The translations under genes and the position numbers were made by a program. 8,048 nucleotides of DNA from CAZKTF01 sp964555565 (GTDB taxonomy: Bacteria > Planctomycetota > JAJSAM01 > JAKLKS01), in NCBI GenBank assembly GCA_964555565.1, contig CAZKTF010000169.1:1-8048 (forward strand), written 5' to 3'. The notes below the pieces were generated by a model that saw nothing but the letters and a program-made list of their open reading frames with translations, was not told the origin of the DNA and searched no databases. Below, piece by piece: positions 1 through 6,844 of the stretch; within the stretch, counting starts at the first letter, position 1; each line of letters starts with the position of its first letter.

Positions 1-122
1 CCCGCGCCGCGGAGGCCGGGGCGGCGCCGGCGAAGCCCCGCCGCGCGGCGCGCGGCAAGGGGGCGAAGAAGGCCGCGTCCCGCGCCGGCGCGCGCAAGCG
101 CCCGCGGGCGAAGCGGAAGTGA
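1..122 (+). CDS. 3' end of a gene with an Ala/Lys/Arg-rich basic C-terminal tail (partial)
   Basis: The frame read from base 3 is open from the window edge to a TGA at 120-122 and encodes 39 residues. They are almost only Ala, Lys, Arg, Gly and Pro, with segments such as AKPRRAARGKGAKKAA and a KRPRAKRK end. Tails like this occur on histone H1-like proteins, extended HU proteins, RNA helicases and some ribosome- or nucleic-acid-associated enzymes, where they bind nucleic acid without sequence specificity. The folded part of the protein lies outside the window, so the product cannot be named. The gene converges on the kinase gene, with only ten bases between the two stop codons and no clear terminator hairpin plus T-tract. 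The high G+C leaves all frames fairly open, but the regular Lys/Arg/Ala composition and the neat tail-to-tail stop favour real coding. Confidence 0.6.
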   Translation, partial: RAAEAGAAPAKPRRAARGKGAKKAASRAGARKRPRAKRK

Positions 123-132
123 CGGTACGCCT

Positions 133-3100
133 TCAGCGCACGAGCCGGTTCGGCGTGACGCGCGTCCAGAAGGCCTCCCGCTCCTCGGCGGGGAGGGACG
201 CCGCCATCTTCTCCAGCAGCGCCCGGAGGCGGAGGCGGTGCGCCTGCTCCTCCGAGGCGTCGCCGCGCGCCCGCGCGAGCCGGAGGAGCGCCCAGAGGAC
301 CTCGGTCTCGAGGGACGGCGGGAGACTCCCGAGCTCCACGCCGGGCGGCTCGGCGCGATCGAGGAGCGCGAGGCGGGCCCGGGCCAGGGCCTCGTAGCCC
401 TTCGCCCCGAGCTTCCCGGCGAGGTGGACGGCCTCCTCGAGGAGGCCCCGCGCGCGCACCTCGCCCCCCCCCACCTCCTGGAGGAGGTCGGAGAGCTGGA
501 GGCAGGAGGTGAGGACCCCGTTGCTGTAGGAGATCCCGCGGCGGAGTTCGAGGGCCTTCTCCGCCTGCACCGACGCCCCGGCCGCGTCGCCGCGCTGCCG
601 CGCCAGCTCCGCGAGCCCCGCCAGCGCGTAGGACTCCCCGCGGGTGTCGGAGACCGAGCGGCACACCCCGCGGCTCTCCTCGAGGAGGCGCTGCGCCGCC
701 TCGAAGTCCCCCCGCGCCGTGGCCAGGGAGCCGAGGCACGCCAGCGCGGTGGCCGCCCCCTCCAGGTCCCCGACCTCGCGGTTGAGCGCGAGCGACCGCT
801 CGTGCAGGTCCCGCGCCTCCCCGAGCCTCCCGAGTTCCAGGACCACGACGCCGAGGTTGCTCGCGGAGGCGGCCTGCCCGCGCACGTCGCCGATCTCGCG
901 CCGGATGGAGGAGGACATCGCGTGCATCCGCTCCGCCTCGTCGTAGCGCCCCACGGCGTAGGCCACGTTGCCGAGGTTGTTGAGGCTCGTGGCCTCCCCG
1001 GCGCGGTCCCCGATCTGGCGCTTGAGGGCGAGCGCCTGCTCGTGGTACGCGCGCGCCTCGTCGTAGAGCCCGAGGTAGTGCGCCACGGCCCCGAGGTTGT
1101 TCAGCGAGGAGGACTCGCCGTGGCGGTCGCCCACCTGCCGGCGGATGTCGAGCGCGCGCTCGTGGTAGCGGCGGGCCTCCTCGTAGCGGCCGAGGTGGTA
1201 GGCCACGATCCCCAGGTTGCTGAGGGAGCGGGCCTCCCCGTAGCGGTTCCCGAGGCCCCGCTGGATCTCGAGGGCCTCCTCGTGGAGCCGCCGCGCGTGC
1301 TCGTAGTCCCCGCTGCTCTGGGCCACCGCGCCCAGGTTGTTGAGGACGTCGGCCTCCTCGGCCCGGTCCGCGAGCTCCCGCGCGAGGACGAGCGAGCGCT
1401 CGTAGAGGGCCAGCGCCTCCTCGGGGCGTCCCAGGTTCCAGGCCACCATCCCCAGGCTCATGGAGGCCTTCGCCTCCCCGCGGCGGTCGTTGGCCCCGCG
1501 CGCGGCGGCGAGCGCGGACTCGGCCGCGCGGCGCGCCTCCTCGAAGCGCCCGGTGTTGGCGAACATCCCCGAGAGGCGGTCGAAGATGCGGATGGCCCGC
1601 TCCGGCCCGCCCAGGCGGTCCGCGACCCGGCGGGCCTCCTCGAGGGCCTGCTCCTGGCGGTCCCGCCGCCCGAGGCGGTCGAGGAAGGCGGCCTGGAGGA
1701 GGAGGACCTCGAACCGCAGCGTCTCCACCTGGGGGTCCGCGCCGGCGGGCAGCGCCTGGAGCCCCTGCTCCGACAGCTCCACGCCGGCGTCGTTCTGGAA
1801 GGCGTCGCGGAGTCGGTGGAGGCCGGGGAGGAGGTCGCGGATCCCCTCGTCCGGGCGGTTCGAGCGGAAGAAGTGGCCCGCCACCACCTCCGGCGGGGCC
1901 GCGCGCCGCCGCAGCGCCTCCCCCACGAGGCGGTGGTACTCCTCCAGGAGCCCCGGGGCCATGTCCTCGTAGAGGGTCTCGCGGATGAGGTGGTGGTCGA
2001 AGCGGTAGCGGTAGCCGAGATGGCGCACGACCCGGTGGCGCCGCTCCAGGCGGCCGAGGCGCTTGAGGAGCGGCAGCCGCTCCACGCCCAGCGCGTCGCC
2101 CGCCACGTCGGGGTCGAACTCGAACCCCTGCACGGCCGCGACGCGCAGGAGGTCCATGTCGTCCTCGTCCAGGTCCTGGAGCCGGAGGAGGAGGATGTCC
2201 TTCACCGTGCTCGGGACGTCCACCGCGGTGAAGGCGAGGCGCGCCGCGTAGGTCCCGTCGGCCTGGGCCTCGATGGCGCCGCGCTCCTTCAGCCCCCGGA
2301 CGATCTCGAACAGGAAGAAGGGGTTCCCGTCCGCCTTCTCGAGGACCCGGAGCCCCACCTCCTGGACCGCCCGCTCGGAGCCGAAGACCTCCCGGAGCAG
2401 CGCCACCGCCTCGCGCGCCCCGAGGCGGGAGACGTCCAGGCGCTCCACCAGCGGCATCCGCTCGAGCGTCGAGAGGTACTCGGTCATGGCCTGCTCGGGC
2501 CGCGCGGTCCCCACGAGGAGGAGGCGGAGGTCGGGGGCCTGGCGGGCGAGGTAGGCGAAGAGCCGCCGCGTCTCCTCGTCGGCGAAGTGGAGGTCGTCCA
2601 CGACCAGGATCGTGGGGCGGTCCTCGGCGAAGGTCCGGAGCGCGTCGGCGGCCACCGTCAGCACGGAGTCGCGGGTGAGGGGCTCCGCCCCCGCGGGCGG
2701 CGGCGCGCCGCGGAGGAAGGCCGCGAAGGCGGGCAGCAGCACCGGGGTCCGGCGCAGCAGGGGGACGAGCGCCTCCTCCAGGTCGTCTACCCCCGCGAAC
2801 CAGTCCACGAGCGCCTCGGAGAAGGGCTGGAGGGGGCGGAGCGGACCCTCGGGCGGGGTGCTCCCGTGCAGGAACTGGAAGTTGGCCCGCTCCGCCTCCA
2901 GCGAGGCCGCCAGCTCGTCCACGAGGCGCGTCTTCCCGATCCCCGCCTCGCCCACGAGCAGCGCGACCCGCCCGCGGCCCGAGGCCGCCTCGTGGAACCA
3001 CCGCCGGAGCGCCCCGAGCTCCCGCTCCCGCCCGTGGACCGCGGTCTCGCGGACCACGTGGAGCCGGCGCACCGGGACGCCGCGCGCGTCCAGCGCCATC

Positions 3101-3975
3101 GTCTGGCGTGCCTGCCACCACGCCGACGCGGCCCCCCCCTCCAGCGCCTCCAGCAGCCCCCGGGCGTCCCGGAACCGGTCCTGGGGCTTCTTCTCGAGGC
3201 ACGTCATCACGAGCTCCTCGAGGACGTGGGAGATCTGGGGGTTGAGGATGCCCGGCTTCTCGGGGATCTCCTCGAGGTGGCGGCGCATGGTCGCGAGCGG
3301 GTCGGCGGAGACGAAGGGGTTGCGCCCCGTGAGGCACTCGTAGAGGACGACCCCGAGGGCGTAGATGTCCGCCCGGCCGTCCACGTCGTCCCCGCCGGTG
3401 AGCTGCTCGGGGCTCGCGTAGGGGAGCGACCCGAGGAACTCGCCCGTGCGCGTGAGGCGGACCGACTCCTCCCGGATCCGGGCCACGCCCAGGTCCATGA
3501 CCTTGACCCGGTGGTCGCGGGTCACGAGGAGGTTCTCGGGCTTGACGTCCCGGTGGACGATCCCCGCGGCGTGGATCGCCTCGAGCGCCGCGGCCACCTG
3601 CCGCGCCACCAGCAGCGCCAGCGGCTCGGGGAAGGGCCCGATCTCGCGGAGGAGGTCGCGGAGGGTCTGCCCCTCCACGAGTTCCATGGCGAGGTAGTGG
3701 AGCGTGCCGCGGGAGGGGTCCTCCGCCGTCCCCCCCTCGAAGGTCCGCACCACGTTGGGGTGGCGGATGGAGGAGCCGAGGCGGGCCTCCTGGAGGAACC
3801 GGCCGAGGATCTCCGCGTTCCCGAGGTAGTGCGGGTGGAAGACCTTGAGCGCGATCTGGGCGCCGGGCGGGATCCCCTCGACGGGGGTGGTCGCCTCCAC
3901 CACGTAGACCGTCCCCATCCCTCCCCGGCCCAGTTCGGCCAGGATGCGGTACGGTCCGATGCTCGTGCCGATCAC
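133..3975 (-). CDS. Serine/threonine protein kinase with STAND-type ATPase and TPR domains
   Basis: Cytosolic signalling protein of 1280 residues; no membrane helix is visible. The PknB-like kinase domain (about 8-275) has a glycine loop GRGGMG (16-21), ATP-binding K44, alpha-C E63, catalytic HRDVKPEN (D143, K145, N148), DLG (161-163) in place of DFG, SPE (188-190) and D203. A linker leads to an AAA_16/STAND-like NTPase (about 312-700) with Walker A GEAGIGKT (342-349), Walker B ILVVDD (456-461) and a DGNPFF motif near 549-554. Residues 795-1154 are nine kinesin-light-chain-like TPR units; a helical tail follows. Proteins of this layout (compare PknK-type kinases) are thought to couple Ser/Thr phosphorylation to nucleotide-dependent, partner-bound conformational change. 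The ligand and targets are unknown. All catalytic residues seem present, so it should be active. The start is GTG at 3973-3975, placed just before the usual IGxxIGPYRI kinase entry. There is no clear ribosome binding site and no better start upstream. Confidence 0.93.
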   Translation of the reverse strand: MIGTSIGPYRILAELGRGGMGTVYVVEATTPVEGIPPGAQIALKVFHPHYLGNAEILGRFLQEARLGSSIRHPNVVRTFEGGTAEDPSRGTLHYLAMELVEGQTLRDLLREIGPFPEPLALLVARQVAAALEAIHAAGIVHRDVKPENLLVTRDHRVKVMDLGVARIREESVRLTRTGEFLGSLPYASPEQLTGGDDVDGRADIYALGVVLYECLTGRNPFVSADPLATMRRHLEEIPEKPGILNPQISHVLEELVMTCLEKKPQDRFRDARGLLEALEGGAASAWWQARQTMALDARGVPVRRLHVVRETAVHGRERELGALRRWFHEAASGRGRVALLVGEAGIGKTRLVDELAASLEAERANFQFLHGSTPPEGPLRPLQPFSEALVDWFAGVDDLEEALVPLLRRTPVLLPAFAAFLRGAPPPAGAEPLTRDSVLTVAADALRTFAEDRPTILVVDDLHFADEETRRLFAYLARQAPDLRLLLVGTARPEQAMTEYLSTLERMPLVERLDVSRLGAREAVALLREVFGSERAVQEVGLRVLEKADGNPFFLFEIVRGLKERGAIEAQADGTYAARLAFTAVDVPSTVKDILLLRLQDLDEDDMDLLRVAAVQGFEFDPDVAGDALGVERLPLLKRLGRLERRHRVVRHLGYRYRFDHHLIRETLYEDMAPGLLEEYHRLVGEALRRRAAPPEVVAGHFFRSNRPDEGIRDLLPGLHRLRDAFQNDAGVELSEQGLQALPAGADPQVETLRFEVLLLQAAFLDRLGRRDRQEQALEEARRVADRLGGPERAIRIFDRLSGMFANTGRFEEARRAAESALAAARGANDRRGEAKASMSLGMVAWNLGRPEEALALYERSLVLARELADRAEEADVLNNLGAVAQSSGDYEHARRLHEEALEIQRGLGNRYGEARSLSNLGIVAYHLGRYEEARRYHERALDIRRQVGDRHGESSSLNNLGAVAHYLGLYDEARAYHEQALALKRQIGDRAGEATSLNNLGNVAYAVGRYDEAERMHAMSSSIRREIGDVRGQAASASNLGVVVLELGRLGEARDLHERSLALNREVGDLEGAATALACLGSLATARGDFEAAQRLLEESRGVCRSVSDTRGESYALAGLAELARQRGDAAGASVQAEKALELRRGISYSNGVLTSCLQLSDLLQEVGGGEVRARGLLEEAVHLAGKLGAKGYEALARARLALLDRAEPPGVELGSLPPSLETEVLWALLRLARARGDASEEQAHRLRLRALLEKMAASLPAEEREAFWTRVTPNRLVR
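514..1593 (-). repeat. Nine tandem 120-bp units encoding 40-residue TPR repeats
   Basis: Residues 795-1154 of the kinase protein divide into nine consecutive units of exactly 40 residues, with no insertion or deletion between them. The unit consensus is roughly xxSLNNLGxVAxxLGRYxEA, then RxxHExALxIRRxxGDRxGE. In the DNA this gives a 120-bp period; for example, a GGCCAC-type word followed by CAGGTTGTTGAG-like text recurs near 961, 1081, 1201, 1321 and 1441. The central units (about 875-1034) are most alike, while the outer ones have drifted. That is the expected pattern for an array growing by internal duplication. TPR superhelices of this class bind peptides or protein partners, so the array is probably the protein's interaction or sensing surface. 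Confidence 0.85.
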
Positions 3976-4110
3976 GGGGGGTGGAGGATACGGGGCGCGG
4001 GCCGTGCGCGGAAGGGGCGCCGCGGGGGGGGGACGCCGTCCCGTCCGCGCCGGCCCTCGCGCGGTTTCCGCCCGCCTACCGCGGCACGCGGCCGGTTACG
4101 CTCCTGATGG
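3976..4110. promoter_or_regulatory. Divergent intergenic region between the kinase gene and the TPR-protein gene
   Basis: These 135 bases separate the GTG start of the minus-strand kinase gene from the ATG start of the plus-strand TPR-protein gene, so promoters for both should lie here or in the adjacent coding ends. The stretch is G/C-dominated, including a run of about nine G near 4024-4032. I cannot pick out a convincing -35/-10 pair or an operator palindrome for either direction. Neither start has a strong Shine-Dalgarno sequence. The regulatory role is inferred only from the gene layout. Confidence 0.4.
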
Positions 4111-5157
4111 ATGCGCGTCACGGGAGGACCGGCGGACGGGATCGGCGGCCGGGAGGCGGGCGAGGTGCACCCCCCCGACCTGGTGCGCGGCGTCGATACG
4201 AGCAGCCCCCTCGATCTCGTCGTGCTCGCGATGCGGGACCGGAACGCCCGCTGCCGCGTGCTCGCCTCCCGGAAGAAGCTGGCGTTCCGCTTCCGGGGAA
4301 CCCTGGATGCGGTGCCCGGCGAGATCGTGACGGTCCGGCCGGTGAGGCAGTGGCGCTTCGAGGAGCACCTGCACCTCACGGGACGCGTGGAGGGGATCCG
4401 GCTGGACGACGAGGCGTTCCGGTTCCACCGCCTCGCGGTGGCGCGCGTCGGCAAGTGGAACCCGGCGGCGGCCGGCGGGGGGGCGGTGGCGGGGTGGGCC
4501 GGGGGGAACCGCGCGGTCGTCTCCCGCCGCTGGCCGCGCGCCTACGAGATGCAGCTCGTCGCCCCGGCCCCGGACCCGGCCGACCCCTACGCCGATCCGT
4601 TCCTGAAGGCCACGGCGTTTCACGCGGAGGGCGACGTGGCCGCCGCGCGGAAGGTCCTCATGTGGATCCTCGGCGGCGACCTCCGCTGCCTCGACGCGCA
4701 CGTCCTCCTCGGGGACCTCGCCCGGGGGGACAGCCCGGCCCTGGCCGGCCGCCACTACGAAGTCGCGGTCCGGCTCGGCGAGCGCGCGCTCCGCGGGTTG
4801 CCCGACGGCGTGCTCCTCCCCGATCGCCCCGGCAACCGCTCGTTCCTGCGCTGCCTCCACAGGTACGGGACCTGCCTCCGGCTCCTCGATCGCACCGCGG
4901 AGGCGGCCGCCGTGTTCGAGCGGATGCTGCGGCTCGATCCCACCGACCATCGCCATGCGCGGCTCCTGCTCGCACGACCCGGCGTCGGATCCTCCACCGA
5001 CGAGGTCCTACACTCGACCGACTCCGAGCGCTCGGGCGCGGGTGGTGCCGCCCGGGCGGCGGGACGCTCCATGGGGATCGGTGGGGGAGAGGAGACCGAG
5101 GAGCCCGCCCGCGGCCCCGGGGAGTCGCCCGCGGGCGGGGATGACGGAGAGGAGTAG
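4111..5157 (+). CDS. TPR-containing conserved protein with N-terminal small beta domain, function unknown
   Basis: A 348-residue soluble protein without signal peptide or membrane helix. Residues about 20-110 look like a small beta-rich domain (SPLDLVVLAMRDRNARCRVL, then VPGEIVTVRPVRQW at 68-81). Residues about 160-285 are helical and TPR-like, with FLRCLHRYGTCLRLLDRTAE (245-264) and AAVFERMLRLDPTD closing a typical TPR hairpin. This combination resembles a family usually annotated as 'cytoplasmic protein' or 'tetratricopeptide repeat protein' in Acidobacteriota and similar phyla; I recall the style but cannot verify the family. The last 60 residues are a Gly/Glu/Ser-rich disordered tail. The start is well bounded: an in-frame TGA lies at 4105-4107, so translation begins at ATG 4111 or further in. 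The gene is divergent from the kinase gene, so co-regulation or functional linkage is possible but unproven. Confidence 0.75.
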   Translation: MRVTGGPADGIGGREAGEVHPPDLVRGVDTSSPLDLVVLAMRDRNARCRVLASRKKLAFRFRGTLDAVPGEIVTVRPVRQWRFEEHLHLTGRVEGIRLDDEAFRFHRLAVARVGKWNPAAAGGGAVAGWAGGNRAVVSRRWPRAYEMQLVAPAPDPADPYADPFLKATAFHAEGDVAAARKVLMWILGGDLRCLDAHVLLGDLARGDSPALAGRHYEVAVRLGERALRGLPDGVLLPDRPGNRSFLRCLHRYGTCLRLLDRTAEAAAVFERMLRLDPTDHRHARLLLARPGVGSSTDEVLHSTDSERSGAGGAARAAGRSMGIGGGEETEEPARGPGESPAGGDDGEE

Positions 5158-5208
5158 CCCGTGCCCGGCCGCTTCCCCGGCACCCCGCCTTGGAAGGCCC
5201 TCCGGGGG
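5158..5208. other. Short convergent intergenic gap with a weak hairpin
   Basis: This 51-bp gap lies between the stops of the TPR-protein gene and the toxin remnant. Arms GTGCC (5161-5165) and GGCAC (5179-5183) could pair, with two further G-C pairs inside after one mismatch. That is a plausible position for a bidirectional terminator. No T-tract follows on either strand, so an intrinsic terminator is not established. Confidence 0.2.
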
Positions 5209-5787
5209 CTACCGTGGTCCGAGCCCGGCCTGCCGGAAGGCACGTCGGACGGAGCGCCAGACGCCCTCGAACCCGGGCAGTTCGACCATCTGCGCGGAGA
5301 GGCGGGCGCTCCAGAGCCTGCGGTAGCGCGCCTCCTTGGCCGGGAGTTCCCCGCGGACGTCCCCGAGCCGCTTCCCCCGGAACTCCAGCTTCCGCTCGAC
5401 GCCCTCGACGATCCCGGCGAGGTCGATGCGGCCCCCCTCCACGAGGTACCAGACGTCGTAGAGATCACGGGGCTCGTTCCGGGCTCGATCCAGGAGCGCG
5501 ACCACCTTCTCGCAGGCGATCTCCTCGAGCGAGTAGACCCGGACCTTCGCCTTCTCGGGGAGGTCGGAGAACTCCTCGTACCCCCGCAGGCCGGGCTCGC
5601 CGACGCGGAGAGGTTGGAACTGCAAGGGATCCTCGCTTCGATGGGCGGCTCGTGGGGAGCGGGGGCCAACAGCCCTTACATCCGCCGCCGCAAGAAGTGG
5701 GAGGCCGTGAAGGTCGCGGACCGCATCCGCCAGCTGGCGTCTTCTCTTCCGCCCGAACCAGACGAAGAGCAAGCCGTTGTTGCTCAC
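5209..5787 (-). pseudogene. Truncated AbiEii/AbiGii-type nucleotidyltransferase toxin (C-terminal half)
   Basis: The 192-residue frame carries a clear AbiEii-family C-terminal region from about residue 69 onward: GYEEFSDLPEKAKVRVYSLE, then EKVVALLDRARNEPRDLYDV and WYLVEGG. The IxxEKxxALLxRxxxxPRDLYDxWYL signature is typical of these toxins, which belong to the DNA polymerase beta nucleotidyltransferase superfamily. Such toxins are partners in type IV-like toxin-antitoxin or abortive-infection systems. Intact members are usually about 220-300 residues and start with a GG/GS...DxD catalytic motif. Neither that motif nor its fold is visible in residues 1-65, which are Arg-rich and unlike the family. 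I searched the other two minus frames upstream by eye and did not find it there either, so a single frameshift does not explain the loss. No antitoxin gene of known type is adjacent. The frame starts at GTG 5785-5787 behind a weak AGAGG. It is most likely an inactive remnant; a divergent short toxin is the alternative. Confidence 0.6.
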
Positions 5788-5808
5788 AGCGCCTCTACGA
5801 TTCGCTGA
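5641..5808 (+). CDS. Possible small ORF antisense to the toxin remnant, function unknown
   Basis: An ATG at 5641 opens a 55-codon frame ending in TGA at 5806-5808. AAGGGA at 5624-5629 could serve as a ribosome binding site, 11 bases upstream. The product has a basic segment (PYIRRRKKWEAVKVADRIRQ) that would form an amphipathic helix, followed by a Pro/Glu-rich stretch (LPPEPDEEQ). I do not recognise a family. It occupies the same DNA as the unrecognisable front of the toxin frame, so only one strand is likely to code here. The helix composition looks more protein-like than the opposite reading. It could be a small antitoxin-like protein, the tail of a displaced gene, or chance. Confidence 0.25.
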   Translation: MGGSWGAGANSPYIRRRKKWEAVKVADRIRQLASSLPPEPDEEQAVVAHSASTIR

Positions 5809-6027
5809 TCCGCCCCCCGGCAGTCCACCGGGGGCGTTCCTGCTCGCCCCCGGGGACCTTCCGGCCGCCGAGGGACAAACTCCGGGGCGGCCCGTGGGCA
5901 GGGTACAGGTCAGCGGGCAGCGCCGTCAACGACCTCCTCTGTTGCGTTCGGGCATCGGGCAGGGCTCCCGCCTTCGCGTAGCGCCGCCCTTCTCCTCCGC
6001 CGACGACCGTGGTCGAACTCGCCGCTT
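5788..6027. other. Gene-free intergenic stretch
   Basis: About 240 bases lie between the start of the toxin remnant and the stop of the first operon gene to its right; the first 21 bases overlap the end of the possible small plus-strand ORF. I see no convincing gene on either strand, no tRNA-like fold and no repeat shared with the rest of the window. The one structure that stands out is the GC hairpin listed separately. Base composition starts to shift here toward the lower G+C of the right-hand operon. Confidence 0.5.
5828..5853. terminator. Perfect 9-bp GC inverted repeat, possible terminator or boundary element
   Basis: CCGGGGGCG (5828-5836) and CGCCCCCGG (5845-5853) are exact reverse complements separated by the 8-base loop TTCCTGCT. 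A near-copy of the right arm, with one extra C, also lies just to the left at 5811-5820, so two mutually exclusive hairpins could form. The element is downstream of the stop of the minus-strand operon (6028) and just beyond the end of the possible plus-strand ORF (5808). No T-tract follows on either strand, so intrinsic termination is doubtful. Confidence 0.3.
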
Positions 6028-6834
6028 CTACCTGCCGTCCCGACAGGTGACGCCAAGGAGGTTGCCATCAGGTCCGTACTCGACACAGGTGATCAGGGTG
6101 TAGGCCACGCCACCAACCCGGAACTGCAGCGTGGAGCATCCAAGGACGGAGGGGACTGCAACGGGGACCTTGGTGGACCCTGCGACCTCCTGCCAGATCC
6201 TCGCCATGTCGCGAGCCCGCTGAAAGCTCCCGGAGTTGCCCCCCCACGAACTCAGCCCCTCGGCCGCGCCCGCCGTGCGAAGCACCACCTTCCACTTCTC
6301 CGCATCCGGGAGTTTCCTCGCCACGAAGCCTGAGCACCGAACGGAGTCCTCCTCGGGGTCCAAAGTGATCATGATGCTCAGGCTCCCCCGCTCTGGTTGA
6401 ACCCTCACGCTTGTGCTGAAAGCCTTCGAGGAAGCCTGCCCTCGATCCGGGTTGACGGCCCCCACCCATTGCCAATCCTGGTCGCCGGGGACGGTGCTGA
6501 AAGTGGCCGTCCCGGCGGGAGAGCCCGGGAGGGGCACGCCCTCCTCGTCGGTTCCTGCCCCGGCCTTCTCCCCTGCAGGCGCTTCCTTCGTTGCAGGTGC
6601 CGAGGCGTCACCTGGTCCGCTACGGCGTTGGAGGTCCGCGATCAGGCGATCCTGCTCTCCGAGCCTTCGCTTCGCCTCCTCCAGTTCGTTTTGAAGCCGG
6701 GGGTCCGGAGCGGAGGCCGAGGGACTTTCCTCCTTCCTTGACACCGTCCCCCCTGCAAGCATCACCCCCAAGAACGTGCCGAGGCCGAAGGAGACGATCC
6801 CGCAGGCTACAAGTGCGCGGGTTGTCCGGGCCAT
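6028..6834 (-). CDS. Membrane-anchored protein with coiled coil and unknown C-terminal domain
   Basis: The protein has 268 residues. A hydrophobic segment at about 8-28 (VACGIVSFGLGTFLGVMLAG) follows a short basic start (MARTTR) and should act as an uncleaved signal anchor, placing the rest outside the cytoplasm. Residues about 45-71 (RLQNELEEAKRRLGEQDRLI and onward) form a short coiled coil. A Pro/Ala/Gly/Glu-rich linker runs to about 108, and a probably beta-rich domain fills 110-268. That domain has four cysteines (C167, C233, C250, C264) that could form disulfides. I do not recognise the domain. It is the last gene of the apparent operon. Its ATG lies ten bases after the preceding gene's stop, and GAGGAG at 6848-6853 (13 bases upstream) is a rather distant ribosome binding site. 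Role inferred only: envelope-associated structural, sensory or assembly factor. Confidence 0.72.
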   Translation of the reverse strand: MARTTRALVACGIVSFGLGTFLGVMLAGGTVSRKEESPSASAPDPRLQNELEEAKRRLGEQDRLIADLQRRSGPGDASAPATKEAPAGEKAGAGTDEEGVPLPGSPAGTATFSTVPGDQDWQWVGAVNPDRGQASSKAFSTSVRVQPERGSLSIMITLDPEEDSVRCSGFVARKLPDAEKWKVVLRTAGAAEGLSSWGGNSGSFQRARDMARIWQEVAGSTKVPVAVPSVLGCSTLQFRVGGVAYTLITCVEYGPDGNLLGVTCRDGR

Positions 6835-6844
6835 GTTCGATCCG

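Noticed and set aside
514..1593. The 120-bp periodicity as a non-coding satellite or CRISPR-like array.
   Set aside because: The period equals 40 codons in the kinase frame, the repeats are degenerate at third positions, and the translation gives TPR helices.
3490..3495. Reading the DLG (for DFG) change as a sign of a dead pseudokinase.
   Set aside because: The metal-binding Asp is kept, and K44, D143, K145 and N148 are all in place. DLG is frequent in active PknB-like kinases.
238..4107. A 1289-codon open frame on the plus strand opposite the kinase gene.
   Set aside because: It is antisense to a protein with full kinase, NTPase and TPR motifs. Its translation is repetitive Leu/Glu/Arg/Val text without domains, as expected from the complement of GC-ending codons.
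3981..5144. A 387-codon plus-strand frame overlapping the TPR-protein gene, and a 286-codon minus frame at 4096-4956.
   Set aside because: Both are dominated by Arg/Gly/Pro/Ala and lack recognisable motifs. The 348-residue frame has the TPR and beta-domain pattern, so these are high-G+C shadows.
4755..5669. A 304-codon minus-strand frame across the convergent gap.
   Set aside because: It is Ser/Arg/Gly-rich without motifs and overlaps both the plus-strand TPR gene and the AbiEii-like frame, which has clear family residues in another frame.
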